DNA of 64,000 nucleotides from Caldilineaceae bacterium (GCA_019637695.1 JAHBVG010000001.1:62001-126000); one strand, 5' to 3'. Shown: positions 50,238-59,614, numbered from the stretch's first letter. Notes: a model not told the origin generated them from the sequence alone. Numbers and translations are program-made.

Positions 50238-52790
50238 TTACCGTCGTCCAGATGAACTCCAGTTTTGGTAATTCGTGCCGGTGATGCGCGTATTGCTGAC
50301 ATGGGACGGCGGCATCTCCGGCGTGATCTCCGGCAGGTTGACCCAATGCGGGTTCAAGTGGAATTCCTCGGTAACGGGGAAATCCTGCATGTTTTCGTAT
50401 TGGGCGCGGAACTCGTCGAGCCGCTCCAACAAGGTGACCGGCAGCCCGTGGACGATCCAGACGGCGTCCATGCGGCTGACATCGCCGGTGGGGACCCACT
50501 TGATGTCCTCTTGCCCGACCATCGCAATCGCCATATCCTGATCGTCGGCGCGGCTGCCCGGCGTCGCCGCCAGACGAATGTGTTCCAGATCGGCGTCGTG
50601 GAAGCTGAAGCGATCCGAATCCCAGCGGATGTAGGGGTTGAGCCGATCCAGCCATTGGTGAATGCGGTTGTTGGGCAGCGGACGCGACGCGCTCACCTCT
50701 TCGCCGTGCTGCACACCAATAATGTGGCGGATGTCCACCAGTTTGCGCACACGGCCAATCAGCCCCGTATCCTCATAGACACTGGTGTTGAGGATCTCCA
50801 ACATCTGCTCGGCGCTGAGCGGATTGCTCTGCGTCAGCAGCCCATCAAGCAGCCGGCCCAGCAGCATCTGCCAATCCTCGGCGTGGACGGCCCCGGCGGC
50901 GCGTTTGTAGAAATGTTGCAGATAATCGCGGCCAATCGCGCCCGTCTCCAATTCATAATAAGTGCTGGTGGTCAGCGTGCCATCGGGGATGCGCGGGTCG
51001 ATGCGATCCGCCATGGCGCTGGCTTCATTATTGGCGCGCACCAGCGCCTGCGCGGCGTTGGTCAACTGGTTGCGGAAGACCTCGCGCATCCGTGTGGCGA
51101 AATGGCCCAGCTCGTCCACCATCATACGCTCGGTGGCGTCGCGGCGCTGATAAAGACGGGCGCGGGCCTTGCGCGTGGCAAGATCGCGCGCCCGTTCGCG
51201 CGCCTGACGTGGGCTGAAGGCGGAGAGCAGCAGATCGCCAAAGCCGCCCGCTAACTGATTCACCCGTTCCCCGGCGCCGCCTTCCTGCGCCAGCAAGGAT
51301 CGCCAGCGCGCCCGATCCTCTTCGCCCACAGGCTGGTTGTCGAGCAGGAAGAGACGCTGGCGGTGCAACGATTCCATAGGCGCGGCGGCAGGGTTGTTGG
51401 GTCCGATCAACTCGGAAAGGGCAATCGCCCCGCGCAGACCGGTCTCGACAATGGCCTGGCGGAAGGCGCGTTCGGCCAGTTCGCGGAAGGAGAGCCACGC
51501 CCCGCGCCCCTCCTCGATCTCGGCGATGATCTCCTCCAGGCGGTCGTTGTTGAGGGCGAGATAGCGCGAACGCATTTCGGCCAACAAGGTCTGCCAGATC
51601 GTCATTACACGCTGGCGTTCGCTGGTGGAGATAGGCTGGCGCGGATCTTGCAAACTCGGCCCGGCGGCAAAGCGGCGGATCACATCCGTGAGGAAGGCGC
51701 GCTGCCAGAATTGGGTGAGCAATTCATCGGGGGCCACAATCGCCGATGCCGCGAAGCTGCTGTAAACGAGAAAATGGCCCGATTTTGTGCGCCGTTCGCC
51801 CACCACTTCACCGGCGGGCAGGTTAGGATTGGCCATACGCTCGCGTACAACGTTCACCTCCAACCCCAGGATCTCGCTGCTGAGGTGGCTGATGGCGGTG
51901 AGTTGGATCAGGTGCGCGGCCAGGTTTTCCGCGTCGGATTTGCGCGCCAGGCTGCGTCCTTCGCGGTTGGTGCGCCCGACCAAAAAGATGAAATCGAAGG
52001 GCGCGTAAGGCGTATCGGGCAGGGCGCGCTGCTCGCTGGGGTATAGCTCCTGGAAGGTCTGCGTCTCTTGGAAGTAGTTGAGTTCCTTGAGCGCGGCGTA
52101 GGCGTTGGCCTTAATGCGTCGGCGCTGTAGATCGCTGGTGATCTCCTCTTCGAGTACGTCGGGCAGGTAGAAGATCCCCACGACGCGGGCGTTGCTGCGC
52201 ACCAATGCGCGCACACGATGCGCCACATCCATAAACATCCCCGACCCGGTGCCGCCGCAGAGGCTGCCCACCACATAGACCAGTTGATAGTTCCCCATGA
52301 CAGGGAAGCCGCGGTTCTGCGCCATCTCCATATCGCGGATCTTATCCAGCGAGGCGTATTTGGTCTCCAACAGCCGCTTAAAGGTGACATAGTTACGGAA
52401 GAACGAGAGCCGTCCAATCGGGCGAAGCTGTTTGGCCCCGTTGTGGATATAGCCCAACGGGATCGACGGATAGTTCCACCAGCGCGCGATCTCCGGGTGG
52501 TTGTCCAAATTGTCCACGAGGCGGGTGGCGTCGAACTTGCCCATGTAGGCGAACTCGTCGGCATAGAGCGGCTCCTGATCGAGCCGGTTGACCAGCGGTT
52601 CCGTGTCCAGCGCCAGCAGTTGGACCATACCGGGCAGTGTGTCGCCGCCCCAGACTTTACGCAGACGGCGTTTGACGGCGCGCACGGTGTTCGTGCCCAT
52701 CCCGCCCACCCCCACCACCAGGGTAGGGTAGATGGTCGCCTTTTCGCCGATCAGTGGTGTCCCGTTCAAATATGTACCGTTTTCGTTCAT
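50238..52790 (-). CDS. Tubulin-like (FtsZ-superfamily, Tubulin_2 type) protein
   Basis: 850 residues from an ATG with GGAAAG upstream. The first strand and loop are TLVVGVGGMGTNTVRAVKRR; an acidic stretch LLALDTEPLVNRLDQEP follows; the tubulin signature loop is YVVGSLCGGTGSGMFMDVAH (GGTGSG at 179-184), corresponding to GGGTGTG of FtsZ and tubulin. Further parts are ARVVGIFYLPDVLEEEI and FDFIFLVGRTNREGRSLARK. After about residue 400 a long helical C-terminal part has no parallel in FtsZ. It is of the type described by Makarova and Koonin (2010) as FtsZ-like proteins linked with VWA proteins in membrane-remodelling loci. VWA, hicBA and a degenerate paralogue flank it. Confidence 0.9.
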   Translation of the reverse strand: MNENGTYLNGTPLIGEKATIYPTLVVGVGGMGTNTVRAVKRRLRKVWGGDTLPGMVQLLALDTEPLVNRLDQEPLYADEFAYMGKFDATRLVDNLDNHPEIARWWNYPSIPLGYIHNGAKQLRPIGRLSFFRNYVTFKRLLETKYASLDKIRDMEMAQNRGFPVMGNYQLVYVVGSLCGGTGSGMFMDVAHRVRALVRSNARVVGIFYLPDVLEEEITSDLQRRRIKANAYAALKELNYFQETQTFQELYPSEQRALPDTPYAPFDFIFLVGRTNREGRSLARKSDAENLAAHLIQLTAISHLSSEILGLEVNVVRERMANPNLPAGEVVGERRTKSGHFLVYSSFAASAIVAPDELLTQFWQRAFLTDVIRRFAAGPSLQDPRQPISTSERQRVMTIWQTLLAEMRSRYLALNNDRLEEIIAEIEEGRGAWLSFRELAERAFRQAIVETGLRGAIALSELIGPNNPAAAPMESLHRQRLFLLDNQPVGEEDRARWRSLLAQEGGAGERVNQLAGGFGDLLLSAFSPRQARERARDLATRKARARLYQRRDATERMMVDELGHFATRMREVFRNQLTNAAQALVRANNEASAMADRIDPRIPDGTLTTSTYYELETGAIGRDYLQHFYKRAAGAVHAEDWQMLLGRLLDGLLTQSNPLSAEQMLEILNTSVYEDTGLIGRVRKLVDIRHIIGVQHGEEVSASRPLPNNRIHQWLDRLNPYIRWDSDRFSFHDADLEHIRLAATPGSRADDQDMAIAMVGQEDIKWVPTGDVSRMDAVWIVHGLPVTLLERLDEFRAQYENMQDFPVTEEFHLNPHWVNLPEITPEMPPSHVSNTRITGTNYQNWSSSGRR

Positions 52791-52992
52791 AAAACTTTCC
52801 CAATCAACCCTGTGGGTAATATTCGTAAGCTGCTTATTTCACCCTAAAGCGGGAGAATCGCCAAATTCAAGCGGGCGCAGAAAAGAAGGCAAAAGGCAAA
52901 GGGTAAAAGGCAAAAATGGTGGCAAGTTGCAGGTGACAATCGTCTACGCACTACGCACCAATCTCTAATTACCAATATCTAATACCTTCCCC
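52791..52992. repeat. Family F words between the VWA and tubulin-like genes
   Basis: AAAAGGCAAAGGGTAAAAGG and GCAAGTTGCAGGTGACAATC, then CTACGCACTACGCACCAATC and TACCAATATCTAATACC. Words related to those at 46066-46280. No gene; the tubulin-like gene's promoter presumably lies here. Confidence 0.5.
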
Positions 52993-55900
52993 TCACCACC
53001 GCGATGACCACGCGTCATCCTGCGCGGGGCTGTTGCGGTTGGTGGATGGGGTGGCGTTGGCGGTTGTGTTGGCCGGCGAGCCGCCCCAATCGATCTCGCC
53101 CCACTGGCTGCCCCACGAAGATCCGCCGTCGGCCTGGCGCGCAGATGCTGTGTCAAACGAGGGCGTGACAAAGGCGGATTCTGCCTCGGCGCTGAAGGTA
53201 GGCGTGGGCAGCGTCACCACCGGTTCCTCTTCGTCGTCGCTGTAGCCGCTGTTGCGCACCCGCGCCAAAATGATCAGCAGAACCAGCAGCGTCAGCGGAC
53301 CCGAACAGAGCAGCAGCGGTAAACTGTAAATCGGCAGCAGCCACCACGCCACATAGCGCTGGAAAGGCGTCGGGCTGCGGAAGCCGATGTCCACCGTGCG
53401 GGTTTCATTGGGCAGTCCCTCGATCCCCAAAACGAGATCGCCAATATAAAAGGTCCCCCGCAACGGGTCGAGGGGGATCGAACGATTGGCGACCAGTGTA
53501 ATCGGTACTTCGTAAAAACCGTTGGCGTTGGGTTCGCCTGTCACCTCAACGGGCAACATCTCGACAAAGTTCTGGTTGAGATCCGCTGCGCCCGCGTCGG
53601 CTTCCCCCGATGCGCTGAGATCGAGCATTTTGAGTGTAAAGGGCGTGGCGCCGTCAAAGCGGATGAGCAACGTCTGCGTGGATCGTTCCCCGGCCCGGTT
53701 GAGATCGCCAAAATTGAGCGCGCCGGCCACTGTCCACGCCAGGTTACGGATGCGCAGCCGGTAATCGATCTGGGATGGGAAGATGTCGAAATCCTCGTTT
53801 GGCCCGCTCAACCGGATCTGCCCATTGCACGCACCCGGTTCCACCGAGCCACTGCTGCGCAATCGGACGGGCAGCGCGTAGCCGTCCCCTTGCGGCTGGA
53901 GTTCCCCCGAAGTCACCGTCAACCCTGCGCAGGAACTCTCGGCCAGCGCTGCGCTGACGCGGAAGGACCTGCCCCGTTCAAAGGTAAGCGGCAGCAGCGT
54001 TTCCTGATCCACACGGAAATTGGGGGAAGTTTCAAAGATGGTTTCGCCGAAATCGACGATCTGGCTGCTCATACGCGCGGCGGATCGCTCTACGATCAAC
54101 GTCACCGGCAGCACCGGCGCCGGGCGGATCTTCACATCCATGGGGCGACCGGCAGGGTTCATAACAGTCAGCACAATTTCGCCCGTATACTGGCCTGGGC
54201 GCAATCGATCCAGCCCGTCCACGCGGAAGGTAGCAGGCCGCGCCTCGTTTTCATCCACCTCTTCAGAAAAGCGCAGCGTCGCCTCTGTGGCCGCTTCGCC
54301 CGTGTCGGCGCGGGTCAGGGTCAGCGTACCGTTGATCGTACCAATGGCCTGGGTCGTCCCCGCCAGGATCGAAACCGCCCAGCCATCGGCGGGCATCTGG
54401 CCTAGATCGAGGCTATCGGGCAGTCCGCGCAAATAGACCGCCGGTTCCACATTCAGGGCGGTCTCGATCCAATCACCAAAATGGAGATCGCCAGCCACGG
54501 CGCTGAGCAGAAAGCGGATGCTGTAATTGCGTCCGTCGGCAGGTGAGAAACCTTCATTGGCGCAGATGCGATCCACACAGCTCATGATGGCTGAGTAGAC
54601 AGGTTGCCCGGCGTCGTCCACTGTGATGTCCGAAACGTAGACGGTCGCCTGGAGTCCGCCAATGGACACGCCAGGGCCAAAGCCAACTTCCAGTCGGATG
54701 CGTCCATCCTCCAACAACCCTGGATTGGCGGTCGAAGGGGAGAAGACTTCGGCGCGCGGCAGATCGGCGCGGGATGCTAATGTGAAGCTTCTGCGCAACT
54801 GGAAGGGCGTCCTATCCTCGCCGAGTTGGAGTACGACATTGGTTGTGCCGGATGGCAGGGGCATGGCTGCCAGGGCGCTGTTGCCGCCAAACGTTGGGAT
54901 CGCCGTCTGCCCATCGAGCAAAATCGGCTCTCCGGCAGCAGGACCGGCGCCGCGTGCCACGATCATGGGGGCGCTGCCCGCCGGATAATACCGGACCGAG
55001 GCTGGGCTGTTGGGTACACTGGGCGGCGGAAAGATCAATTCAGGGTAGCTGTCGGCCTGCACCACGGCAAACGCGCTGGGATCGGCAGTCTCGACGATCC
55101 AGGCGCCGGCAGGTACGTCCCCACTGACGGCGTTGAGATCAATATTATCGTCTTCGAGCAGGCTTTGGGTGACCACAGGGCTATCATCGCGGCGCACACT
55201 GCTGATAGATGCCCGCGGGCTGACAAAGGCAAGCTGTCCTACATCCTGTACGGTGCGGGTGTTGAACGAGAGATATCCACTGGTGTTGCGCGCTGTTACC
55301 ACCGAACGATCTGGCTTCATCGAAGCGAAGATCTCGCTGAAGACGCGCAGCAGATCGGGGGCCGTTTGCGCCTCGCGCACATCCGCGCCGAACTGTCCGC
55401 TCAAAAAGTCACCTGAGCAGCCATCGGTTGGATTACAAAGCACAACGGGGAAGACGAGGACGCCATCGGCGCGCAGTTGTGCGAGATACTGGGCGAAGCG
55501 TCCTTCTTGACCGGCGGCGTTGGCGGGAGAAGTGGGTTCGCCATCGGTGAGCAGCAACACGTATTGGCTGCGATTGGGTTGCCGATTGTTTGCGAGGATG
55601 CGCATGGCGGCTTCTAAACCGAGATCGAGCCGGGTATAGCCGCGTCTCAAATAATCAGTGGGCGGCTGTAGCGACGAGGCGAGGATGCGACGGCGCTCGG
55701 CGCTGCCCGCTTCTTGCAACTCGCCCAGCACGCCCACCCCCTCGACGCCACTATCAAAGCGGATCACGGCGAGGCGGTCCGCGCTATCGGCCAGATGGAC
55801 CAACAGACGCGCCGCCGAGTAGCGCAGATCTTCAGGATCGCTTGGTTCATTGACACTCGGCGCGCGGCAGGGCGGCCCGAAGGGTGTCCCTTGTTGGGGC

Positions 55901-56073
55901 CAGGGCCAGCAGGTGACCATGCTCCCGGAGTCGTCGAGCACCACCACTACGTCGATAGATTTCGTCGCTGGGCCGGTCGGTGGTTCGATCTGCAAAGAGG
56001 GCGCCGCTGTCGAGGCGTAGGCCATCATCACCACCAGCACAATCGCCAGAAGTCCGGCAGCTGCGTTTTTCAA
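52993..56073 (-). CDS. VWA-domain membrane protein
   Basis: About 1026 residues. I prefer the TTG at 56073 (KNAAAGLLAIVLVVMMAYAS follows as signal peptide) because GAGAGG lies seven bases before it; an ATG six bases upstream sits too close to that SD. The VWA domain begins DVVVVLDDSGSM (MIDAS motif DxSxS) and spans about residues 40-260, with VLLLTDGEPTSPANAA. A long beta-sandwich extracytoplasmic region follows. Close to the end is one membrane helix (YSLPLLLCSGPLTLLVLLII, about 945-965) and a roughly 65-residue acidic cytoplasmic tail (YSDDEEEPVVTLPTPTFSAE). It lies directly upstream of the tubulin-like gene, so its tail may contact the cytoplasmic filament (inference). Confidence 0.88.
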   Translation of the reverse strand: MKNAAAGLLAIVLVVMMAYASTAAPSLQIEPPTGPATKSIDVVVVLDDSGSMVTCWPWPQQGTPFGPPCRAPSVNEPSDPEDLRYSAARLLVHLADSADRLAVIRFDSGVEGVGVLGELQEAGSAERRRILASSLQPPTDYLRRGYTRLDLGLEAAMRILANNRQPNRSQYVLLLTDGEPTSPANAAGQEGRFAQYLAQLRADGVLVFPVVLCNPTDGCSGDFLSGQFGADVREAQTAPDLLRVFSEIFASMKPDRSVVTARNTSGYLSFNTRTVQDVGQLAFVSPRASISSVRRDDSPVVTQSLLEDDNIDLNAVSGDVPAGAWIVETADPSAFAVVQADSYPELIFPPPSVPNSPASVRYYPAGSAPMIVARGAGPAAGEPILLDGQTAIPTFGGNSALAAMPLPSGTTNVVLQLGEDRTPFQLRRSFTLASRADLPRAEVFSPSTANPGLLEDGRIRLEVGFGPGVSIGGLQATVYVSDITVDDAGQPVYSAIMSCVDRICANEGFSPADGRNYSIRFLLSAVAGDLHFGDWIETALNVEPAVYLRGLPDSLDLGQMPADGWAVSILAGTTQAIGTINGTLTLTRADTGEAATEATLRFSEEVDENEARPATFRVDGLDRLRPGQYTGEIVLTVMNPAGRPMDVKIRPAPVLPVTLIVERSAARMSSQIVDFGETIFETSPNFRVDQETLLPLTFERGRSFRVSAALAESSCAGLTVTSGELQPQGDGYALPVRLRSSGSVEPGACNGQIRLSGPNEDFDIFPSQIDYRLRIRNLAWTVAGALNFGDLNRAGERSTQTLLIRFDGATPFTLKMLDLSASGEADAGAADLNQNFVEMLPVEVTGEPNANGFYEVPITLVANRSIPLDPLRGTFYIGDLVLGIEGLPNETRTVDIGFRSPTPFQRYVAWWLLPIYSLPLLLCSGPLTLLVLLIILARVRNSGYSDDEEEPVVTLPTPTFSAEAESAFVTPSFDTASARQADGGSSWGSQWGEIDWGGSPANTTANATPSTNRNSPAQDDAWSSRW

Positions 56074-56275
56074 AACCATTCCTCTCAACGATCCAATCTA
56101 CACAGTCTATACTCGACAAAACGTCATTAGGGCGCGAACGTAGTGCATTGTAACACAACGGAAAAGTGTTTCAAACTATCCATGTGATTATGTCAAGATG
56201 ACGGAGGTAGACCGCAGAGACCGCCACTGGTAGAGGATAACGCATGAGAAAAGGAGGGGGTTCCGAAGAAAGAGG

Positions 56276-56350
56276 GTGATAGGTGATAGGTGACTGGGGA
56301 CTGGGCATCCATGGCGGACTTCCAATCCCCAGTCACCTATCACCTATCAC
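56276..56350. repeat. Family E: perfect 25-bp inverted repeat
   Basis: GTGATAGGTGATAGGTGACT plus GGGGA (56276-56300), and its exact complement at 56326-56350, with a 25-base spacer. It is the cleanest copy of family E in the window. It lies in the space 56074-56356 between the thioredoxin-like lipoprotein gene and the VWA gene; no other gene is seen there. Confidence 0.9.
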
Positions 56351-56356
56351 CACTCC

Positions 56357-57763
56357 CTACTCTCTCGCTTCAGCGAGCAATTCGGTGAGGGCGGCGCTGA
56401 ATTGATCGGCAGGCAGCGCGCCAGGGATGAGACGTCCCTGATCCCCGTAGAGGACGACGAAGGTTGGCGTGCCGCGAACAAAGGGTGAACCATCGGTTAA
56501 ATCGCTTAAGATCGCCTGGTATGTTTCTTGGGCTTCCATACAGGTTTCAAACTGGGCCATATCCAGGCCAAGATCCTCGGCCAGCGAGGTCAGGCCGGCG
56601 TCAACGGTAGCGCTGCTGCCCCATTCCTCTGTGCGCTCAAAGAGAAGATGGTGCATCTCCCAGAACTGCCCCTGATATCCTGCACATTGGGCAGCGCCGG
56701 CGGCAGCCACAGCCTGGGGATGGCTCTGTTCCACAGGGAAGTGTTTGAAAACCCACATCACATCGCCAGGATCGATAAACTGTTCATCCAACACCGGCTG
56801 CGTATTGAGAGCATGTTGACGGCAGAATGGACATTGGAAATCGCTAAACTCGACCACCACCAGCGGCGCATCAGGGTTGCCCCGCCAGAAGTCACCGGCC
56901 ACGGTGAAGCCAGGGTTGTCGGGATCAGGCGATAACCCCTCTTCTTGCGCCCAATAAGGGATCTGCGGTTCGCCCTGTTGTTGCTGTTGGGCCGCAGCAG
57001 GATCTACCGGCGCGCCGCCGGCAAGCATTGTGTCAATATAGTCAGAAAAGATGTTGTAGGGCTGCGCGCCGACCAACCTAAACGCTTCTCCGCTCTCCTC
57101 GTTGACAAAGACGAAGCTGGGTGTGCCGCTAAAGCCCAGCGACTGCGCCTCGGCGACGCTCTCACGCACAGCGGCTTCCTTCACGTCGGCTGTTTCGGCC
57201 AGGCAGGCTGCATAGAGATCAGGATCTGCGCCAGCTTCCTCAGCCAGCCGAGCAAAGACAGAGTCGGGATTGGCAGAGCGCGACCACTCTTGTTGGGCGC
57301 GGAAGAGCAGCCGGTGCATCTGCCAATAGTGGACGATCCCCTGCTCGGCGACACAATTGGCCGCCACCGCTGCTGGGATCGCATTGGGGTGCAGCGTCTC
57401 TAGTGGAAAGTCGCGGAAGACGAACCTTACGTCGCCTTCGGCTACATAATTATCTTTTAGGGCAGGTTCGGTTTGGATCACATGGCGGGCACAGAAAGGA
57501 CATTCGTAATCGCTGAATTCGTAGACGGTAATGGGCGCATCAGGGTTGCCGCGATAGGGGAACCCTTCCGCAGTAAAGCCGACGGGCATACCCTCATAGA
57601 TGGCGGCGGGCGCGGGTTCGGCGGCAGCAACGGGTGTGCTATCTTCCTCGACGACAGGCGCCACAGGCACAGGCAAGGTCGGCATCGTACAAGCTGAAAT
57701 CACGAGCAGCGCCATCAGCACGACGACAAGCCCAATCGTCCTTCCCAATCGATGAATGTGCAT
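56357..57763 (-). CDS. Lipoprotein with two DsbA/thioredoxin-4-type domains
   Basis: 468 residues. The N-terminus is a lipoprotein signal with lipobox VISAC (lipidated cysteine 25). Two DsbA-like domains follow: the first near residues 60-245 with YEFSDYECPFCARHVIQTEP, the second near 285-460 with VEFSDFQCPFCRQHALNTQP. Both have the CPFC redox motif, and both have helical insertions and a cis-proline region (GFSGTPSFVFV and RGTPTFVVLYG). It should form or reshuffle disulfides in exported proteins. Two complete domains in one chain is unusual; most members have one. A glutamine-rich linker separates them. Confidence 0.92.
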   Translation of the reverse strand: MHIHRLGRTIGLVVVLMALLVISACTMPTLPVPVAPVVEEDSTPVAAAEPAPAAIYEGMPVGFTAEGFPYRGNPDAPITVYEFSDYECPFCARHVIQTEPALKDNYVAEGDVRFVFRDFPLETLHPNAIPAAVAANCVAEQGIVHYWQMHRLLFRAQQEWSRSANPDSVFARLAEEAGADPDLYAACLAETADVKEAAVRESVAEAQSLGFSGTPSFVFVNEESGEAFRLVGAQPYNIFSDYIDTMLAGGAPVDPAAAQQQQQGEPQIPYWAQEEGLSPDPDNPGFTVAGDFWRGNPDAPLVVVEFSDFQCPFCRQHALNTQPVLDEQFIDPGDVMWVFKHFPVEQSHPQAVAAAGAAQCAGYQGQFWEMHHLLFERTEEWGSSATVDAGLTSLAEDLGLDMAQFETCMEAQETYQAILSDLTDGSPFVRGTPTFVVLYGDQGRLIPGALPADQFSAALTELLAEARE

Positions 57764-57878
57764 GGGGATCTATCCCTTCTGTGTAGTTATGCGAATAAGT
57801 CTCTACTTGGAAATCTGGCATGGTGAACAGTGTACACGATAGGAGATCCAACTACCAAAGAAAAATGAATGCTTTCGT

Positions 57879-59039
57879 TTATCGCTCACGTCGCAGCCAT
57901 AGCGATGTAAGGATGAGTATCACCGCAGCCATGAATGTTGTCCACCCCATTCTGAGCAACAAGGGGCTACGCTCGAAGACAATCCCCGCTGGCGGCTGTT
58001 GGACGCTCTCGACGGCAAGTACGCTCAATGACTCACGCTGAACGGTCCCGACGCTGGCGGGTTGAGCGATCCCTTCCAGGGCGGCGGCAATCGCCACAAC
58101 TTCCCCTGTCGCTGACAAGATTGCATCTTCCAATCGCGGCGGGGAAAGGACTTCCAGGGGCGGTCGGGTGGCGGTGGGCGTCAGCAGCGATCCCGAAGGC
58201 AGCGGAGGGATCGGCGTCTCGATGGCTGGCTCCCATAGATCACCTTCAAGCAGGATGGCCTGCGCCTCAGCGGTCAAAGTCAACGCAATGTCTGGCGTTT
58301 GGACCAACCCGGGCGCATCGACAAACGGTGTCGGCGTTGCCAGCGGAGATTGTAGATCCTCAAGGCGGGGGGTGGGCGTCACTACGACCGCCGGGATCTC
58401 TGTCGGCGTCTCTGTCGGCGTTTCCGTTGGGGTAGGTGTCAATGTTTCGGTTGGCGTCTCCACGGGTGTGGGAACAGGTGAATCCACTGTCAACGTAGCC
58501 GTCGGTGTAGGCAGTTCTACATCCCCAATGGCGAGGAAGCAGGTCGGCTCTACTGCGATCTCGATTTCGGCGCCATCAGTTCGTCTCAAACTCGCAGCCG
58601 AGAGCGTAAATGAAATGAGGGCAGGTGTGTCTAGTGTCTGGATGCGTACGCCTGCCAGCACGCCATCCACAGCAGAAAAGACGGCGCTGTCGATCCGGTT
58701 GGCGCGGAATTGAATCTGCCCCGGAAAACTCGTTGTCTGCGCAAAATCGAGGGTCAATAGAGCGGTTGATTGCCAGGAATCAACCGTGGGCGTTGTGATC
58801 AAATTCGGATTGGTATAGTCAATGGTTAAGGCCAATTGTTCAAGATCAAGGGCTGTCTGAACATTGCGCAACCGAAGCGTGAACAGCGCCTCTCCTGAAG
58901 TGGCAATCGTTTCAGGTATCAACGCACAACTCAAGATCGGGCGCGTCACCTCCTGCGCCTGCACGAATGATCCGAGCAGCAGCGCCGCCAGCAGCGTCAA
59001 GAGGAGGCGATAGAATGAAGAAACAGGGGTTATTGCCAT
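57879..59039 (-). CDS. Secreted cohesin-like protein with C-terminal anchor
   Basis: 386 residues from the ATG at 59039, seven bases after AAGGA. Signal peptide (LLLTLLAALLLGSFVQA), then a cohesin-like beta domain (residues about 30-185: LTIDYTNPNLITTPTVDSWQ, FPGQIQFRANRIDSAVFSAV). The next part is a PT-rich stalk with tandem TPTETPTE repeats, and the end is one membrane helix (GWTTFMAAVILILTSLWL) with RRER. This layout is that of a cell-surface anchored protein. No dockerin is seen nearby. It is upstream of the thioredoxin-like lipoprotein and VWA genes on the same strand. Confidence 0.82.
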   Translation of the reverse strand: MAITPVSSFYRLLLTLLAALLLGSFVQAQEVTRPILSCALIPETIATSGEALFTLRLRNVQTALDLEQLALTIDYTNPNLITTPTVDSWQSTALLTLDFAQTTSFPGQIQFRANRIDSAVFSAVDGVLAGVRIQTLDTPALISFTLSAASLRRTDGAEIEIAVEPTCFLAIGDVELPTPTATLTVDSPVPTPVETPTETLTPTPTETPTETPTEIPAVVVTPTPRLEDLQSPLATPTPFVDAPGLVQTPDIALTLTAEAQAILLEGDLWEPAIETPIPPLPSGSLLTPTATRPPLEVLSPPRLEDAILSATGEVVAIAAALEGIAQPASVGTVQRESLSVLAVESVQQPPAGIVFERSPLLLRMGWTTFMAAVILILTSLWLRRER

Positions 59040-59614
59040 ATGTGAATCCTTGTCCATAGTATAGTTCAAGGGTGTTAGGTTATGTATAATTGATTGTCAT
59101 TTGCTTAACCTGAAAACCTGCTACTCTGCTAGAATAGCATGGCTTGACTCATCGCTCAACCGCCATACGTGTTAAGGTGACTCCATAGACAAGTTTCCGG
59201 CTCTGTGTTGATTATTCCTACGTTCGCCCTATCACACCCTACGAAATCGTTAAGGATTCTCATTAAGGATGCTTTATTTTATTGAAAATATAGGCATTTT
59301 AGCGTAGTGAATTCATTGTTCTTGCGTTGATTCAAGAGTAGAGTTAAATATATCGACATTCAAGTGTAGAGAAATTGCTATTTTGTAATAGAGATTGTAA
59401 GCAAGTCAATTTGCCAAACTTACTTATCTCCATATAAGATAGCGCGTAAATCTGATAAATTAAATTAGAATTAGCAATGTTGCTGCCTTGTTCAGTGTAA
59501 CTCTTTTACCCCCTCTGCGAACCACTCCCCAGGGTATAGAAGAGAAATAAACTGGCTGATTGTTGTACTATGCTTCAGCAGTGTTTCAAATATGCCCCTC
59601 AAAGGAATTGATAA
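59040..59614. other. AT-rich divergent intergenic region
   Basis: 575 bp without a convincing gene, between the cohesin-like gene (minus) and the large PCP-like gene (plus). From about 59220 to 59480 it is clearly more AT-rich than anything else in the window, with stretches such as ATTGAAAATATAGGCATTTT. It must contain promoters in both directions. I could not pick the boxes with confidence. AAAGGA at 59599 is the SD of the right-hand gene. Confidence 0.6.

Noticed and set aside
59040-59614. Small gene or phage attachment site in the AT-rich gap
   Set aside because: No frame with an SD and no direct repeats or integrase; left as promoter region.
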